DNA of 64,000 bases. Source: an uncultured Eubacteriales bacterium. GTDB lineage: Bacteria > Bacillota > Clostridia > Oscillospirales > CAG-382. A program made the position numbers and the translations under genes. Shown in pieces: positions 26,636-35,838 of this stretch; within the stretch, counting starts at the first letter, position 1; every line of letters starts with the position of its first letter. The DNA lies in contig CAKSOW010000006.1 in assembly GCA_934479825.1 (NCBI GenBank), forward strand, positions 1 to 64,000, in the 5' to 3' direction. The notes beneath the pieces were generated by a model. That model saw only the letters and a program-made list of their open reading frames with translations. It was not told where the DNA came from and searched no databases.

Positions 26636-26664
26636 TTGAATTTATGCAACAGTGGTAGTATAAT
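26636..26664 (+). promoter_or_regulatory. Sigma-A promoter of the nadK operon
   Basis: TTGAAT, 17 bp, TATAAT, ending 45 bp before the nadK ATG. Confidence 0.8.
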
Positions 26665-26709
26665 ATTACAGAAATATATTGACTTGATTCACCTGTAAGG
26701 AGAAACCGC

Positions 26710-27657
26710 ATGTTGAAAGTTGCAATCACCGTCAATCCTAACAAAGACCACGGCCTTATATACACCTCGCGCCTGCTCGATATTCTGGACGAATGCGGCT
26801 GCCGTGTTTTTATGTCCGATACGTTCAAGAAACCATACGGTAACCTGCCGTCCGTTTCCGAATCGCTTTTAGCCGGACGAAAAATTGAATATCTTCCGGA
26901 ATATCAGCTTTTCAGGCGCGTCGGGCTGTGCATCGTTTTCGGCGGCGACGGAACAATTTTGAAGATCGCCAAAAAAGCCGCTTTCGGCGGCGCTTACATA
27001 TTGGGCGTCAATCTCGGCAGAGTCGGCTATATTGCAGAACTTGAAACCCGTGAATTAGATCTGGTACGTAAAATTGCCGCAGTTTCCGAAATAAGCGAAA
27101 TTGAAGCCCTGCCCGGCGTGCGCATCGACCGGCGCATGATGCTCAAAGCCGAGATCATACGCGGCGGACAAAGCATTCACTGTGCGACAGCTCTCAACGA
27201 TATCGTCATTTCCAAAGGGGCCGTATCGCGTATGGCCGGTCTCAAACTTTCCTGTGACGGAAAGTGCATTTCAACCTACCGCGCCGACGGAATCGTCGTT
27301 TCCACACCAACCGGTTCGACAGCCTACTGTATGTCGGCCGGAGGACCGATCATCGACCCCAAACTCGAATGTATCTGCGCCGTGCCGGTGTGTCCGTATA
27401 TGTGCGTCAATTCCGGCGCTGTTGTCTTTTCCGACCGCTCTGTTATCGAAGTGGAATTCACGGCTGACAAAATCAACGAGGCTTTCTGCACAATTGACGG
27501 AAAAGGCGTAAAAAGCCTGTACAACGGCGATATCGTGCGTATTACAAAATCTCCTTTGAGCACTAAACTTATCCGTTTGAAAGACGTAGACTTTTACAGC
27601 CTTTTGAATCATAAACTCGCCGCTGCCCAATCTGGTGTCGAGCAAATCAAGCGGTAA
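26710..27657 (+). CDS. nadK: NAD kinase
   Basis: A 315-residue kinase that phosphorylates NAD to NADP. The GGDGT motif (FGGDGTILK, about residue 80) is intact. The conserved ALNDIVISKG segment and the TPTGSTAYCMSAGGPIIDP motif follow, as in all NadK/PpnK proteins. ATG 26710 has GTAAGGAG 8 nt before it. It heads a plus-strand cluster nadK-argR-recN with 20- and 30-bp gaps. This order is conserved in Firmicutes, usually with tlyA in front; tlyA is absent here. Confidence 0.95.
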   Translation: MLKVAITVNPNKDHGLIYTSRLLDILDECGCRVFMSDTFKKPYGNLPSVSESLLAGRKIEYLPEYQLFRRVGLCIVFGGDGTILKIAKKAAFGGAYILGVNLGRVGYIAELETRELDLVRKIAAVSEISEIEALPGVRIDRRMMLKAEIIRGGQSIHCATALNDIVISKGAVSRMAGLKLSCDGKCISTYRADGIVVSTPTGSTAYCMSAGGPIIDPKLECICAVPVCPYMCVNSGAVVFSDRSVIEVEFTADKINEAFCTIDGKGVKSLYNGDIVRITKSPLSTKLIRLKDVDFYSLLNHKLAAAQSGVEQIKR

Positions 27658-27677
27658 TCGGAAAGAGGTCTTTTTTC

Positions 27678-28154
27678 ATGAAAAGCAAACGTCAGGAAAA
27701 AATATTGGAGCTAATTGAAAAACATGATGTGGAAACACAAGAAGAACTTGCCGAGCTTTTGAAAAAAGCCGGGTTTGTCGCAACACAGGCGACCGTATCG
27801 CGCGATATCCGTGAACTTCGCTTGGTCAAAGTCTCCTCCGGCGTCCGCGACGGCAGGCAAAACAAATCCAAATATGCCGCAAATTCCGTGCGCAACGAGT
27901 TGGATACGCGTTTTACCGAAAAATTCAAGAGCATCCTTTCCGAAATGGTCATTAAAATCAGCTCGGCCGGGCACATGGTCGTTTTAAAAACCTATGCGGG
28001 CATGGCACAGGCGGCGTGCGCCACCATTGATTCCTTGGAGCTTCCGGACATTATCGGATCTCTTGCCGGGGATGATACGATCTTTATTGTTATGGCAACC
28101 GAAAACGACGCAATGGATTTTGTCAAAAAGCTTTCCAAAAGCATCAGCCGCTAA
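27678..28154 (+). CDS. argR: Arginine repressor ArgR
   Basis: A 158-residue regulator. The N-terminal winged helix has the family pattern KSKRQEKILELI, ETQEELAELL and the recognition helix ATQATVSRDIRELRLVKV. The C-terminal hexamerisation and arginine-binding domain ends with GSLAGDDTIFIV (the GDD motif binds arginine). It represses arginine biosynthesis and activates catabolism when arginine is bound. No arginine gene is in the window, so targets lie elsewhere. AAAGAGG precedes the ATG. Confidence 0.95.
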   Translation: MKSKRQEKILELIEKHDVETQEELAELLKKAGFVATQATVSRDIRELRLVKVSSGVRDGRQNKSKYAANSVRNELDTRFTEKFKSILSEMVIKISSAGHMVVLKTYAGMAQAACATIDSLELPDIIGSLAGDDTIFIVMATENDAMDFVKKLSKSISR

Positions 28155-28184
28155 ATTTGAGTATAAAGCCAAGGAGAATCTTCC

Positions 28185-29855
28185 ATGCTTGCATCGATAC
28201 ATATTGAAAACGTCGCGCTAATCAAAAGGTTGGATCTTTCTTTTCCGGCCGGCTTTTCCGCGTTCACAGGCGAAACCGGCGCCGGAAAAAGTATTATTAT
28301 CGATTCGATCGGTATTCTTTGCGGAGCGCGTGTTTCCAAAGAGCTAATCCGCGCCGGCGAAGACTATGCGCTTGTGGAGGCCATGTTTACAGAGCTGACC
28401 GGCCAGACGGTCTCCCGGTTGGAAGAACTCGGCGTTTTTCCGGACGAAGACGGCATTCTGTATCTTTCGCGCAAAATCACCGCGGAGGGAAAATCCACCG
28501 CCCGCATCAATGCAAAGGCCGTTCCGACTTCCCTTTTACGCGAGCTTTCCGCGTTTCTCATCAACATTCACGGACAGCACGATAACCAAGAATTATTGAA
28601 AAAAGAAAGACATCTTTCGATTCTTGACGCATATGCCGGAGATGAAGCCCTGTTTCATCATTATACGGACGTTTATGCACGTTACCGTTCATTAAAGAAC
28701 GAGTATAAGAACTTAGTCACGGATGACGCCGAAAAACAGCGAACCGCTGAAATGCTGCGGTTCCAGATAGAGGAAATCGGCGCTTTAAAGTTAAAGCCGG
28801 GTGAAGAAGAAACTCTCTCCGCAGAAAAAAAGCGTTTGTCCAACATCGAAAAGATTGCCGAGAACGCCTTGACTGCCTACGGTGTGTTGTTCGCCAACAA
28901 TTTAAGTGCAGCGGAAAACGCGGACAAAGCGCTTTCCTGTCTTGCCAATCTTGCCAAAATGACTGACGGCATGGACGAATTTATCGAACGTTTGGAAAAG
29001 GCGCGCTCCGAAATCTATGATATTGCCGAAAGTCTGCACGATATCGCCGGTGATGCCGAAGAAAATCCTTCGGCAAGACTTGACAAAATCGAACAAAGAT
29101 TGTATGATATATATAAATTGAAACGCAAATACGGGCACACAGTCGAAGATATCCTCGCCTATCGCGAATCGGCCGAGAAACGTTTATCCGATTTGGAGCT
29201 ATCCGATGTGAGAGCATCCGAATTGGAGAAAGAGCTGCAAAAAACCGAAGCCGAACTGAAAATAGCGGCCAAGGAACTGACAGACGCGCGAAATTCCGCA
29301 GGAGAACGCCTGAAAGCGGAGATTGAAAAAGAGTTTGAATTTCTCGAAATGAACAAGGTTCGCTTTGCGGTTCAGATTCTTCCGAAAGAACCTGAGACAA
29401 ACGGGGCGGACGACATTGAGTTTATGGTACGCACCAACGTGGGACTTCCCTTTTCTCCGCTTGCCAAGACAGCGTCCGGCGGTGAGCTCTCCCGTATCAT
29501 GCTTGCCATCAAAAGTGTCATTGCCAAAAAAGACGGTGTCGAAACTGTTATTTACGATGAAGTCGATGTGGGCATTTCCGGAAAGACTTCCCGTCGTATC
29601 GGTATCAAGCTTTTGCAGAGCTCGCGCTTTTCACAGGTTATGTGCGTGACGCATTCCGCACAGATCGCCTCTCTCGCCGACGCGCATTTTCTGGTTTCCA
29701 AAACCGAAAAAGACGGTTCAACTGTTACAAGCGTCCATTCCCTTTCACGTGAGGAACGCATCGATGAAACAGCGCGCATTATTGCCGGAATCGATATCAC
29801 GTCCTCTGCGCGTGCCGCGGCCGCCGAACTTATTGATGACGCTCAGAATTATTAA
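28185..29855 (+). CDS. recN: DNA repair protein RecN
   Basis: A 556-residue SMC-like ATPase of double-strand-break repair. Walker A is GETGAGKSIIIDSI (about residue 29), then NIHGQHDNQELL. Coiled-coil arms span about 150-390 (rich in Glu/Lys/Leu heptads). The C-terminal ABC signature is TASGGELSRIMLAIKSV and Walker B is VIYDEVDVGISG, followed by the CVTHSAQIA switch region. Full length. Third gene of the nadK-argR-recN cluster. Confidence 0.95.
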   Translation: MLASIHIENVALIKRLDLSFPAGFSAFTGETGAGKSIIIDSIGILCGARVSKELIRAGEDYALVEAMFTELTGQTVSRLEELGVFPDEDGILYLSRKITAEGKSTARINAKAVPTSLLRELSAFLINIHGQHDNQELLKKERHLSILDAYAGDEALFHHYTDVYARYRSLKNEYKNLVTDDAEKQRTAEMLRFQIEEIGALKLKPGEEETLSAEKKRLSNIEKIAENALTAYGVLFANNLSAAENADKALSCLANLAKMTDGMDEFIERLEKARSEIYDIAESLHDIAGDAEENPSARLDKIEQRLYDIYKLKRKYGHTVEDILAYRESAEKRLSDLELSDVRASELEKELQKTEAELKIAAKELTDARNSAGERLKAEIEKEFEFLEMNKVRFAVQILPKEPETNGADDIEFMVRTNVGLPFSPLAKTASGGELSRIMLAIKSVIAKKDGVETVIYDEVDVGISGKTSRRIGIKLLQSSRFSQVMCVTHSAQIASLADAHFLVSKTEKDGSTVTSVHSLSREERIDETARIIAGIDITSSARAAAAELIDDAQNY

Positions 29856-29906
29856 AAGGTCAAATCGCGGGTTTCCGCATAAAAAATCATATTTAGGAGC
29901 AGAACG

Positions 29907-31130
29907 ATGACAGTATTTGAAGAATTGAAAGCCAGAGGCTTACTTGCCCAGCTTACCAACGAAGAAGAGATCAAAAAGTTGGTAAACGCCGGAAAAGCCG
30001 TATTTTATATTGGGTTTGACCCGACCGCAGACAGCCTGCATGTCGGCCACTTTATGGCGCTGTGCCTGATGAAGCGTTTGCAGATGGCCGGCAACAAACC
30101 GATTGCCCTGATCGGCGGCGGCACCGGCATGATCGGCGACCCGTCGGGACGTTCAGATCTTCGCAAAGTGCTCACCGTCGAAGACATTGAGCACAACTGC
30201 GATTGCTTTAAAAAGCAGATGAGCCGCTTTATCGATTTTTCTGAAGGCAAAGCCACGATGATCAATAACGCAGACTGGCTGTTAAAGCTCAATTATGTTG
30301 AGCTCTTGCGCGAAGTCGGCGCTTGCTTCTCGGTCAACAACATGCTACGTGCCGAATGCTACAAACAACGCATGGAAAAAGGTCTCAGCTTCCTTGAATT
30401 CAACTACATGATCATGCAAAGCTATGACTTCTACCGTCTGTTCCAGGATTACGGCTGCAATATGCAGTTCGGCGGCGACGACCAATGGAGCAATATGCTC
30501 GGCGGAACGGAACTGATCCGCCGCAAGCTCGGCAAAGACGCGTATGCGATGACCATTACGCTTTTGCTCAACTCCGAGGGCAAAAAAATGGGCAAAACCG
30601 CAAACGGAGCCGTCTGGCTCGACCCGAACAAGACGCCGCCTTACGATTTCTTCCAGTATTGGAGAAATGTAGATGACGCGGATGTTATTAAATGCATGAA
30701 GATGTTGACCTTTATGGATTTAGAAGAAATTGCGGAATATGAAAAATTAGAGGGCAGTGAACTCAACAAGGCCAAGGAAAAATTAGCCTATGAGCTCACC
30801 GAACTGGTTCACGGCAAAGAAGAAGCCGACAAGGCACTTGAAGCGGCACGCAGTATTTTTGCCGGCGGCGGAAAGAGCGAAAACATGCCCACGACCACGC
30901 TTACCGACGCTGATTTCACAGACGGAAAGATCTCTCTTGCGGCATTGCTTGTTAAATGCGAACTTTGCCCGTCCAACAGTGAAGCCAAGCGAAACATCAA
31001 ACAAGGCGGTATTTCGGTTGGCGACGAGAAGATCACTGACTTTGCAAAGACCTACGAAAAAGCCGATTTTTCAGGCGATTTTATCATTAAAAAAGGCAAA
31101 AAGGACTATCATAAGGTTGTGACGGAATAA
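29907..31130 (+). CDS. tyrS: Tyrosyl-tRNA synthetase
   Basis: A 407-residue class I synthetase. The HIGH-type motif is LHVGH (about residue 46); the KMSKS-type motif is KKMGKT (about 231), the KFGKT-like form usual for bacterial TyrS. The Tyr-binding region has NYMIMQSYDF and the QFGGDDQWSN segment. A C-terminal S4-like RNA-binding domain (about 340-407; AKRNIKQGGISVGDEKI) is present. GGAGCAGAACG precedes the ATG. It is 51 bp after recN. There is no T-box leader here, unlike aspS in this window, and an intrinsic terminator follows. Confidence 0.96.
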   Translation: MTVFEELKARGLLAQLTNEEEIKKLVNAGKAVFYIGFDPTADSLHVGHFMALCLMKRLQMAGNKPIALIGGGTGMIGDPSGRSDLRKVLTVEDIEHNCDCFKKQMSRFIDFSEGKATMINNADWLLKLNYVELLREVGACFSVNNMLRAECYKQRMEKGLSFLEFNYMIMQSYDFYRLFQDYGCNMQFGGDDQWSNMLGGTELIRRKLGKDAYAMTITLLLNSEGKKMGKTANGAVWLDPNKTPPYDFFQYWRNVDDADVIKCMKMLTFMDLEEIAEYEKLEGSELNKAKEKLAYELTELVHGKEEADKALEAARSIFAGGGKSENMPTTTLTDADFTDGKISLAALLVKCELCPSNSEAKRNIKQGGISVGDEKITDFAKTYEKADFSGDFIIKKGKKDYHKVVTE

Positions 31131-31155
31131 CAGATTCCGTTTATACGGGTTTCCG

Positions 31156-31188
31156 CGGAGTCGGTGCGTTTTGCCGACTCCGTTTTTA
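31156..31188 (+). terminator. Intrinsic terminator after tyrS
   Basis: CGGAGTCGG and CCGACTCCG with a 9-nt loop, followed by T5. Confidence 0.88.
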
Positions 31189-31207
31189 TAAGCAAAGGAG
31201 AATTATT

Positions 31208-31876
31208 TTGCAAGACAAAATCTGCTATATTTTCGGCGCAGGCGATCTGTATGTCGATGAAGTGGAGATATCTCCCGGTTCACTTATTATCGCGGCGGAC
31301 GGAGGTTTATACCACACCAAAAAGCTCGGTATCGAACCGGATATATTTCTCGGTGATTTTGATTCGGCCGACCGCAGTGACGCCGGAAAAAACTGTGTCG
31401 TTTTTCCAAGCAAAAAGGATTATACCGATATGTTCCTTGCCGTTGAATACGGGAAAGAACACGGTTACACGCGCTTTGAGTTATATGGCGGCTTAGGCGG
31501 CAAACGCATTGAACACACGCTTGCCAACTTACAAATGCTTGCTTTTTATACCCAAAAAGGACTCTCTTTACGATTGCATGGCAATCAAACCGTCATAACC
31601 GCCTATTTCAATGACCCTGCTGTTACGGGGAAAGCTTGTGTTCAAATTGATTTTGACGCGTCTCATCACGGATATCTTTCTTTATTCGCCTCCTGCGGTC
31701 AAGTTTCGGACGTTACGCTTACCGGATTGAAGTACCCGTTAAGTAGCGCAGTTCTGACGCCGGATTTTCCTCTTGGTGTGAGTAATGAATTCATAGGTGA
31801 AGCGGCGCACATTGAATTTTCCAAAGGCACGCTGATTGTTGTTTATCCGGAAAAGCAATTGCATGAAAAGCAATGA
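31208..31876 (+). CDS. Thiamine diphosphokinase
   Basis: A 222-residue enzyme that makes thiamine diphosphate from thiamine and ATP. Motifs of the family are AADGGLYH (about residue 30), FLGDFDSADRS (about 52; DFDS metal site), KDYTDMFLAVEY and GGLGGKRIEHTLANL. The start is TTG at 31208 with AAAGGAG 7 nt upstream and no competing ATG, so this non-ATG start is well supported. It lies about 20 bp after the tyrS terminator and has no clear promoter of its own, so it may be expressed by read-through. Confidence 0.9.
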   Translation: MQDKICYIFGAGDLYVDEVEISPGSLIIAADGGLYHTKKLGIEPDIFLGDFDSADRSDAGKNCVVFPSKKDYTDMFLAVEYGKEHGYTRFELYGGLGGKRIEHTLANLQMLAFYTQKGLSLRLHGNQTVITAYFNDPAVTGKACVQIDFDASHHGYLSLFASCGQVSDVTLTGLKYPLSSAVLTPDFPLGVSNEFIGEAAHIEFSKGTLIVVYPEKQLHEKQ

Positions 31877-31914
31877 ATTTCCTGCGTTTTCCAAGATTTT
31901 TTCACAAAAAACAA

Positions 31915-31943
31915 TTGACTTTTCCGCAAGAAAACTGTATAAT
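31915..31943 (+). promoter_or_regulatory. Sigma-A promoter of the GLUG-repeat protein gene
   Basis: TTGACT, 17 bp, TATAAT, ending 55 bp before the ATG. Confidence 0.85.
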
Positions 31944-31998
31944 TGTACTGAAAGAATATCCCTAAATTTGCAGTTATCGATAGATAAGCGAGGTTCTC

Positions 31999-34900
31999 AT
32001 GAAAATCAAGTCTTTCTTCAAAGCCGCTTCTCTTACGGCCGCCATGCTTACCTCTTTTACGTTACTTGCCGGAGCAGAGCTTGCCTTGGATTTTAACGTT
32101 GAGTCAGGTACCGAACAAATTACAGCTACTGTGGGCGATGAAGCTGTCATGAAAAATGATGCTTCCGCCAAGTTCACTTTGGAGTTGCCGGAATCCTTTA
32201 TGGAAAAAGCTTTTCCGGACGGCCAAAAGCCCTCCTCTTTTACATTTCGTCCGGCGGAAGATAAAAGCGACTCCGCATCCCTTTTTTCCGTTTATTTTGT
32301 CGGCGACGGCACGGAAGAATCCCCATATCTGATTTCCAACGCAGATGATTTGGATCGTTTTTCCAGTTTGATCAATTCGGATTTCCGAGGAGAATATGTA
32401 GGCGCACACTATGCCCTGACGGATGATATTGACCTTGGTGGTATTGATTGGGTGCCGGCCGGCTATTATTCAGACGAGACCAAGTATCTTTATACATTCC
32501 AAGGCGTTTTTGACGGACAGGGACATAGTATTTCCAATTTTGTCATCAAGAGTAATACTGCTTATGCCGGGCTTTTTGGGCTGATTTACAACGGCTCAGT
32601 CAAAAACTTAACTGTTTCAAATGCCCGAATCCAGATTAAAACAAGTTCAGCCATATACGCCGGCGCACTTGCCGGCCGCGTTCTTGCATTAAACGGCAAT
32701 CAGACAGTCATTGAAAACTGTCATGCCGAGAATGCAGAGATAAACATTGAAAGCACGCAGTATTCTGTTTATGCCGGCGGTCTGGTCGGCTATCTGCACG
32801 CCTCTCTCGGCGCTTCGATTAAGCTTTCCGGCTGTTCGTCCGAGGCAGATCTTATTGGATATCAAAGCGACTCCTATGTTTCCCCTGGCAAAGATACAAG
32901 ATTCAATGTTACGCTTGGGGGGCTTGCCGGATACGTCGGCGCTACCGGAGAAAACAGCACCATTGACATATCCACCTCTTATTCTCTTTCCCACATAAAC
33001 GGAAGATCCGATGTTTTGCGCTCCGCAAGCGTCGGCGGCAATGACAATGTCAAAGCCGGAGGACTGCTCGGCTATTTCGGCTCGGAAAAAGATGCGGTCA
33101 TCACACTTCGTAACTGTTACGCATCCGGCGGTGTTCTCGCAGAATCCCGTTCCGACAGTTTTGCCGGAGGTCTGCTCGGCTACCTGATTGCCGCATCCTC
33201 AGCCTCCACGGTGGAAAACTGCTATTCAAACGCCAATGTCTATGCTTCCAGTTCCGTGCGAACAGCTTATCTGGGCGGTTTCACCAGCATAGCCGGCGTT
33301 CTGGATTCGACCGATCTTGTAATTCATAACTGCTATGCGGCAGGCAATGTTATCGGCTTTGAATCCAACGTTTCCGAAGGCGGAAAATTCACCTCCTATG
33401 CTTTGGAACAGACTTCTGCAAGCCAAACGGTAAACTCCAAGATCAAGTTTTCCGGATGCTTTACGTTGAAAGACAGTCTCTTGTACTGTAACAAGCCGTA
33501 TACTCCGGAAACGGAAATCGATCATGAACTTTCCGCAGAATCTGCCGGTGATCTCTCCTCTTATATCGGATTTTCTGATACCGATTGGAAAACCGGCGAA
33601 GATTCTTACCCCTATCCGGTTCTGACGGCAACGTCTCACCGACTTCCGAAAATTACCGTTGTTTTCCTTTCCGGCTCTGAAACATTCCGGAAGTTGACCG
33701 GTAACACATACGGTACATCGGTTTCCGCACCGGACAAGACCCCCGACAGCCACTACATCTTTTCGCATTGGTCATTAATGCCGGACAGCGATGCCGTCAC
33801 ACCGAGCGATATCCGTTTAACAGGCGATACGCTTTTCTTTGCCAACTTCACGGATGAATACCGCAGCTATACGATTTCATTCTCTGCTGACGGTGTAATT
33901 ATCAAAACAGAAGAACTGCCTTATGGAAGTGCCATTACTTTCCCGGCCGCTCCGGAAAAAGCACCCGATCAAGCGTTCCGCTACACATTTTCTCATTGGT
34001 CAGACGCGGAAAACGGCGCTGACAACTGCAAAAATGCCACGGTTTCCGGCGACACTACATACTATGCCGTATACACAAGAACCGAGACCGGTGTCTGGGA
34101 CGGAACGACCTCTGTTCCCTTTGACAGTGGCGACGGAACGGAAAGTTCCCCCTACCAGATCAAGACAGCATCTAACCTCTGTTTCTTATCACAGAACATT
34201 GACTCTGACGAATACAGCAAAGCTTTCTATGTATTGGCGCGCGATATCGATCTTGGCGGAAACGAATGGCTCCCGATTGGAAACGAAGAACATCCTTTCT
34301 CCGGCAGCTTCAATGGCGCCGGTTACACAATTTCCAATTTTAAGATTACTTCCCCTGCCCCATACGTCGGGGTGTTCGGATTGCTGCAAAACGCCACTGT
34401 TTCCAAACTGGCAGTTTCGGATTTTGTAATTGATGTTACGTTAGCAAAAGAAAGCGCCACACTGTATGCCGGAGCTGTAGCAGGAAAACTGACGACTGGC
34501 GGCATCAACGCTTTATCCGAAATATCGGAATGCTCTTCAACCGGTACAATCAAGGTTTCCTCCGCCTCCGTTCAGAGTGTGCTTGCCTATGTCGGCGGCA
34601 TCGTCGGCGAAGCCGCCACACCAACCGCGGATGACACGATGCTTATCTATCTTGAAAACTGTTATTCTTTGGCGAATATTTCCGTCGATACGCCCTCTTT
34701 GTCTATGGTCGGCGGTATCACAGGGCATTTCAGAGCGGCGACCTTAGGGATAGCCGGTATCGACCGCTGCTACTTTGCCGGTGAAATACTGGCAAAATCC
34801 AATGTGTCCGCCTACGCCGGCGGTATTGTCGGTTTCCTTGCTGATTCCTCAGCTTATATCGAAACAAGCCTATCGGAGGCTGTTCTCTATGCGGCTGCCG

Positions 34901-35490
34901 AAAAAGGGACGGTACGCAATTGCTTTGCGACAGGAGATGTGAAAGCGGAAACATCCAAAGCTTCCTGCTATGCCGGTCATATCTATGGTAACGGCAACGC
35001 CGAAGCCACTATGGCAAACTGTGTCGCTTACAAGAACATGAAGGTTGTCGGTTCAAAGGTTCCCAAGTTCACAGCTCTCGTGGATTCTCTTGAAACATTC
35101 TATGATCCGGCTTATCTTGCCGAATTAGGTTTTGACGTTGATACGGTCTGGACAACAGACGGAAAGGCTCTGCCGATATTAAGCTACGAAAATCTTTCCA
35201 AAAATGTTTTCCGCATCAAAGCTTTTGCGTATGACGCCGAAAGCCGTACCCTGACCGTTTCCCTGCTTTTGAGTTTCCGTGATACGGAAAGCTATACCGT
35301 TTTAGCCGGGGCTTATAACAATCGCGGAAAGATGATCGACTTAGTGGCGCACAAAACAGAAAATGCAGCGACCTTACAAACCGTAGATTTGGAACTTGAC
35401 GCGTTGGATGATGCTGAGACCTTTACGGTTTCTGTCGTTGATTCCGCAACTCTTGCGCTGTTGGAATCGCCGTTAGAGCTTCGTGTATAG
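31999..35490 (+). CDS. Large secreted GLUG-repeat / InlB B-repeat protein
   Basis: A 1163-residue secreted protein. A signal peptide (residues 1-28, KAASLTAAMLTSFTLLAGA) is followed by two similar beta-helix blocks. Block 1 spans about 98-540 and block 2 about 705-1060. Each opens with GDGTEESPY or GDGTESSPY, then DIDLGG, FDGQGHSISNF or FNGAGYTISNF, and then repeated GLUG-type units (AGGLVGY, KAGGLLGYFG, VGGIVGE, YAGGIVGF). Between them lie two Listeria-Bacteroides (InlB B-repeat-like) modules (about 550-695; FSHWS twice). The C-terminus is an Ig-like fold of about 95 residues. There is no SLH, LPxTG or membrane anchor, so attachment is unclear. Probably an adhesin or glycan-binding surface protein. 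Monocistronic. Confidence 0.8.
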   Translation: MKIKSFFKAASLTAAMLTSFTLLAGAELALDFNVESGTEQITATVGDEAVMKNDASAKFTLELPESFMEKAFPDGQKPSSFTFRPAEDKSDSASLFSVYFVGDGTEESPYLISNADDLDRFSSLINSDFRGEYVGAHYALTDDIDLGGIDWVPAGYYSDETKYLYTFQGVFDGQGHSISNFVIKSNTAYAGLFGLIYNGSVKNLTVSNARIQIKTSSAIYAGALAGRVLALNGNQTVIENCHAENAEINIESTQYSVYAGGLVGYLHASLGASIKLSGCSSEADLIGYQSDSYVSPGKDTRFNVTLGGLAGYVGATGENSTIDISTSYSLSHINGRSDVLRSASVGGNDNVKAGGLLGYFGSEKDAVITLRNCYASGGVLAESRSDSFAGGLLGYLIAASSASTVENCYSNANVYASSSVRTAYLGGFTSIAGVLDSTDLVIHNCYAAGNVIGFESNVSEGGKFTSYALEQTSASQTVNSKIKFSGCFTLKDSLLYCNKPYTPETEIDHELSAESAGDLSSYIGFSDTDWKTGEDSYPYPVLTATSHRLPKITVVFLSGSETFRKLTGNTYGTSVSAPDKTPDSHYIFSHWSLMPDSDAVTPSDIRLTGDTLFFANFTDEYRSYTISFSADGVIIKTEELPYGSAITFPAAPEKAPDQAFRYTFSHWSDAENGADNCKNATVSGDTTYYAVYTRTETGVWDGTTSVPFDSGDGTESSPYQIKTASNLCFLSQNIDSDEYSKAFYVLARDIDLGGNEWLPIGNEEHPFSGSFNGAGYTISNFKITSPAPYVGVFGLLQNATVSKLAVSDFVIDVTLAKESATLYAGAVAGKLTTGGINALSEISECSSTGTIKVSSASVQSVLAYVGGIVGEAATPTADDTMLIYLENCYSLANISVDTPSLSMVGGITGHFRAATLGIAGIDRCYFAGEILAKSNVSAYAGGIVGFLADSSAYIETSLSEAVLYAAAEKGTVRNCFATGDVKAETSKASCYAGHIYGNGNAEATMANCVAYKNMKVVGSKVPKFTALVDSLETFYDPAYLAELGFDVDTVWTTDGKALPILSYENLSKNVFRIKAFAYDAESRTLTVSLLLSFRDTESYTVLAGAYNNRGKMIDLVAHKTENAATLQTVDLELDALDDAETFTVSVVDSATLALLESPLELRV

Positions 35491-35508
35491 TTTTTTAGCT
35501 AAGTAAAA

Positions 35509-35544
35509 TTTTAAGGAGAACACAGCTTTTAAGGAGAACGCGGC
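35509..35544 (+). repeat. Tandem duplication, 2 x 18 bp
   Basis: TTTTAAGGAGAACACAGC followed directly by TTTTAAGGAGAACGCGGC (16 of 18 identical). Each unit contains a ribosome-site-like AAGGAG with no start codon after it. It abuts the palindrome cluster. Confidence 0.85.
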
Positions 35545-35790
35545 TTTTCTTAAAAGAAAAGCCTGGCAAAAGAATTTTCATTTTACGCGCCATTGTCTGA
35601 ACATTCAGACAATGGCGCGTACTTTCTATTTTGATATGAAAAGGTATATAATTAGACACACGGCGGTTCAGAATACTCTGAATCGCCGTGCGCACTTATA
35701 TTGTATAATAGAAGCGCTCTGTCATTTGAATTTTCAAATGACAGAGCGCTAAAAAAATTCTTTTGTCTCACTTTTCTTCTAAGAAAAGTG
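35542..35790. repeat. MITE-like element: inverted-repeat ends enclosing three palindromes
   Basis: About 249 bp without a coding frame. The ends are inverted copies of each other: CTTTTCTTAAAAGAAAAG then CAAAAGAATTTT on the left (35544-35578), and its reverse complement with few mismatches on the right (35751-35788). Each end is itself a hairpin (35542-35563 and 35769-35790). Inside are three near-perfect palindromes: 17-bp arms at 35585-35620 (ACGCGCCATTGTCTGAA), 14-bp arms at 35659-35690 (CACGGCGGTTCAGA) and 18-bp arms at 35713-35750 (AGCGCTCTGTCATTTGAA). It lies between two convergent genes. Confidence 0.65.
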
Positions 35791-35796
35791 GGCGAG

Positions 35797-35819
35797 GTGC
35801 AGGGCAAGTAACCCTGCAC
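35797..35819. repeat. Palindromic hairpin next to the MITE-like element
   Basis: GTGCAGGG and CCCTGCAC with a 7-nt loop, 20 bp after the stop of the esterase gene on minus. It lacks a T tract, so it is not a canonical terminator by itself. Confidence 0.6.
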
Positions 35820-35838
35820 ATGTGTAAGACCGTATCAG

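Noticed and set aside
35542..35790. An insertion sequence with transposase
   Set aside because: The inverted ends suggest a mobile origin, but there is no transposase frame, so only a MITE-like call is made.
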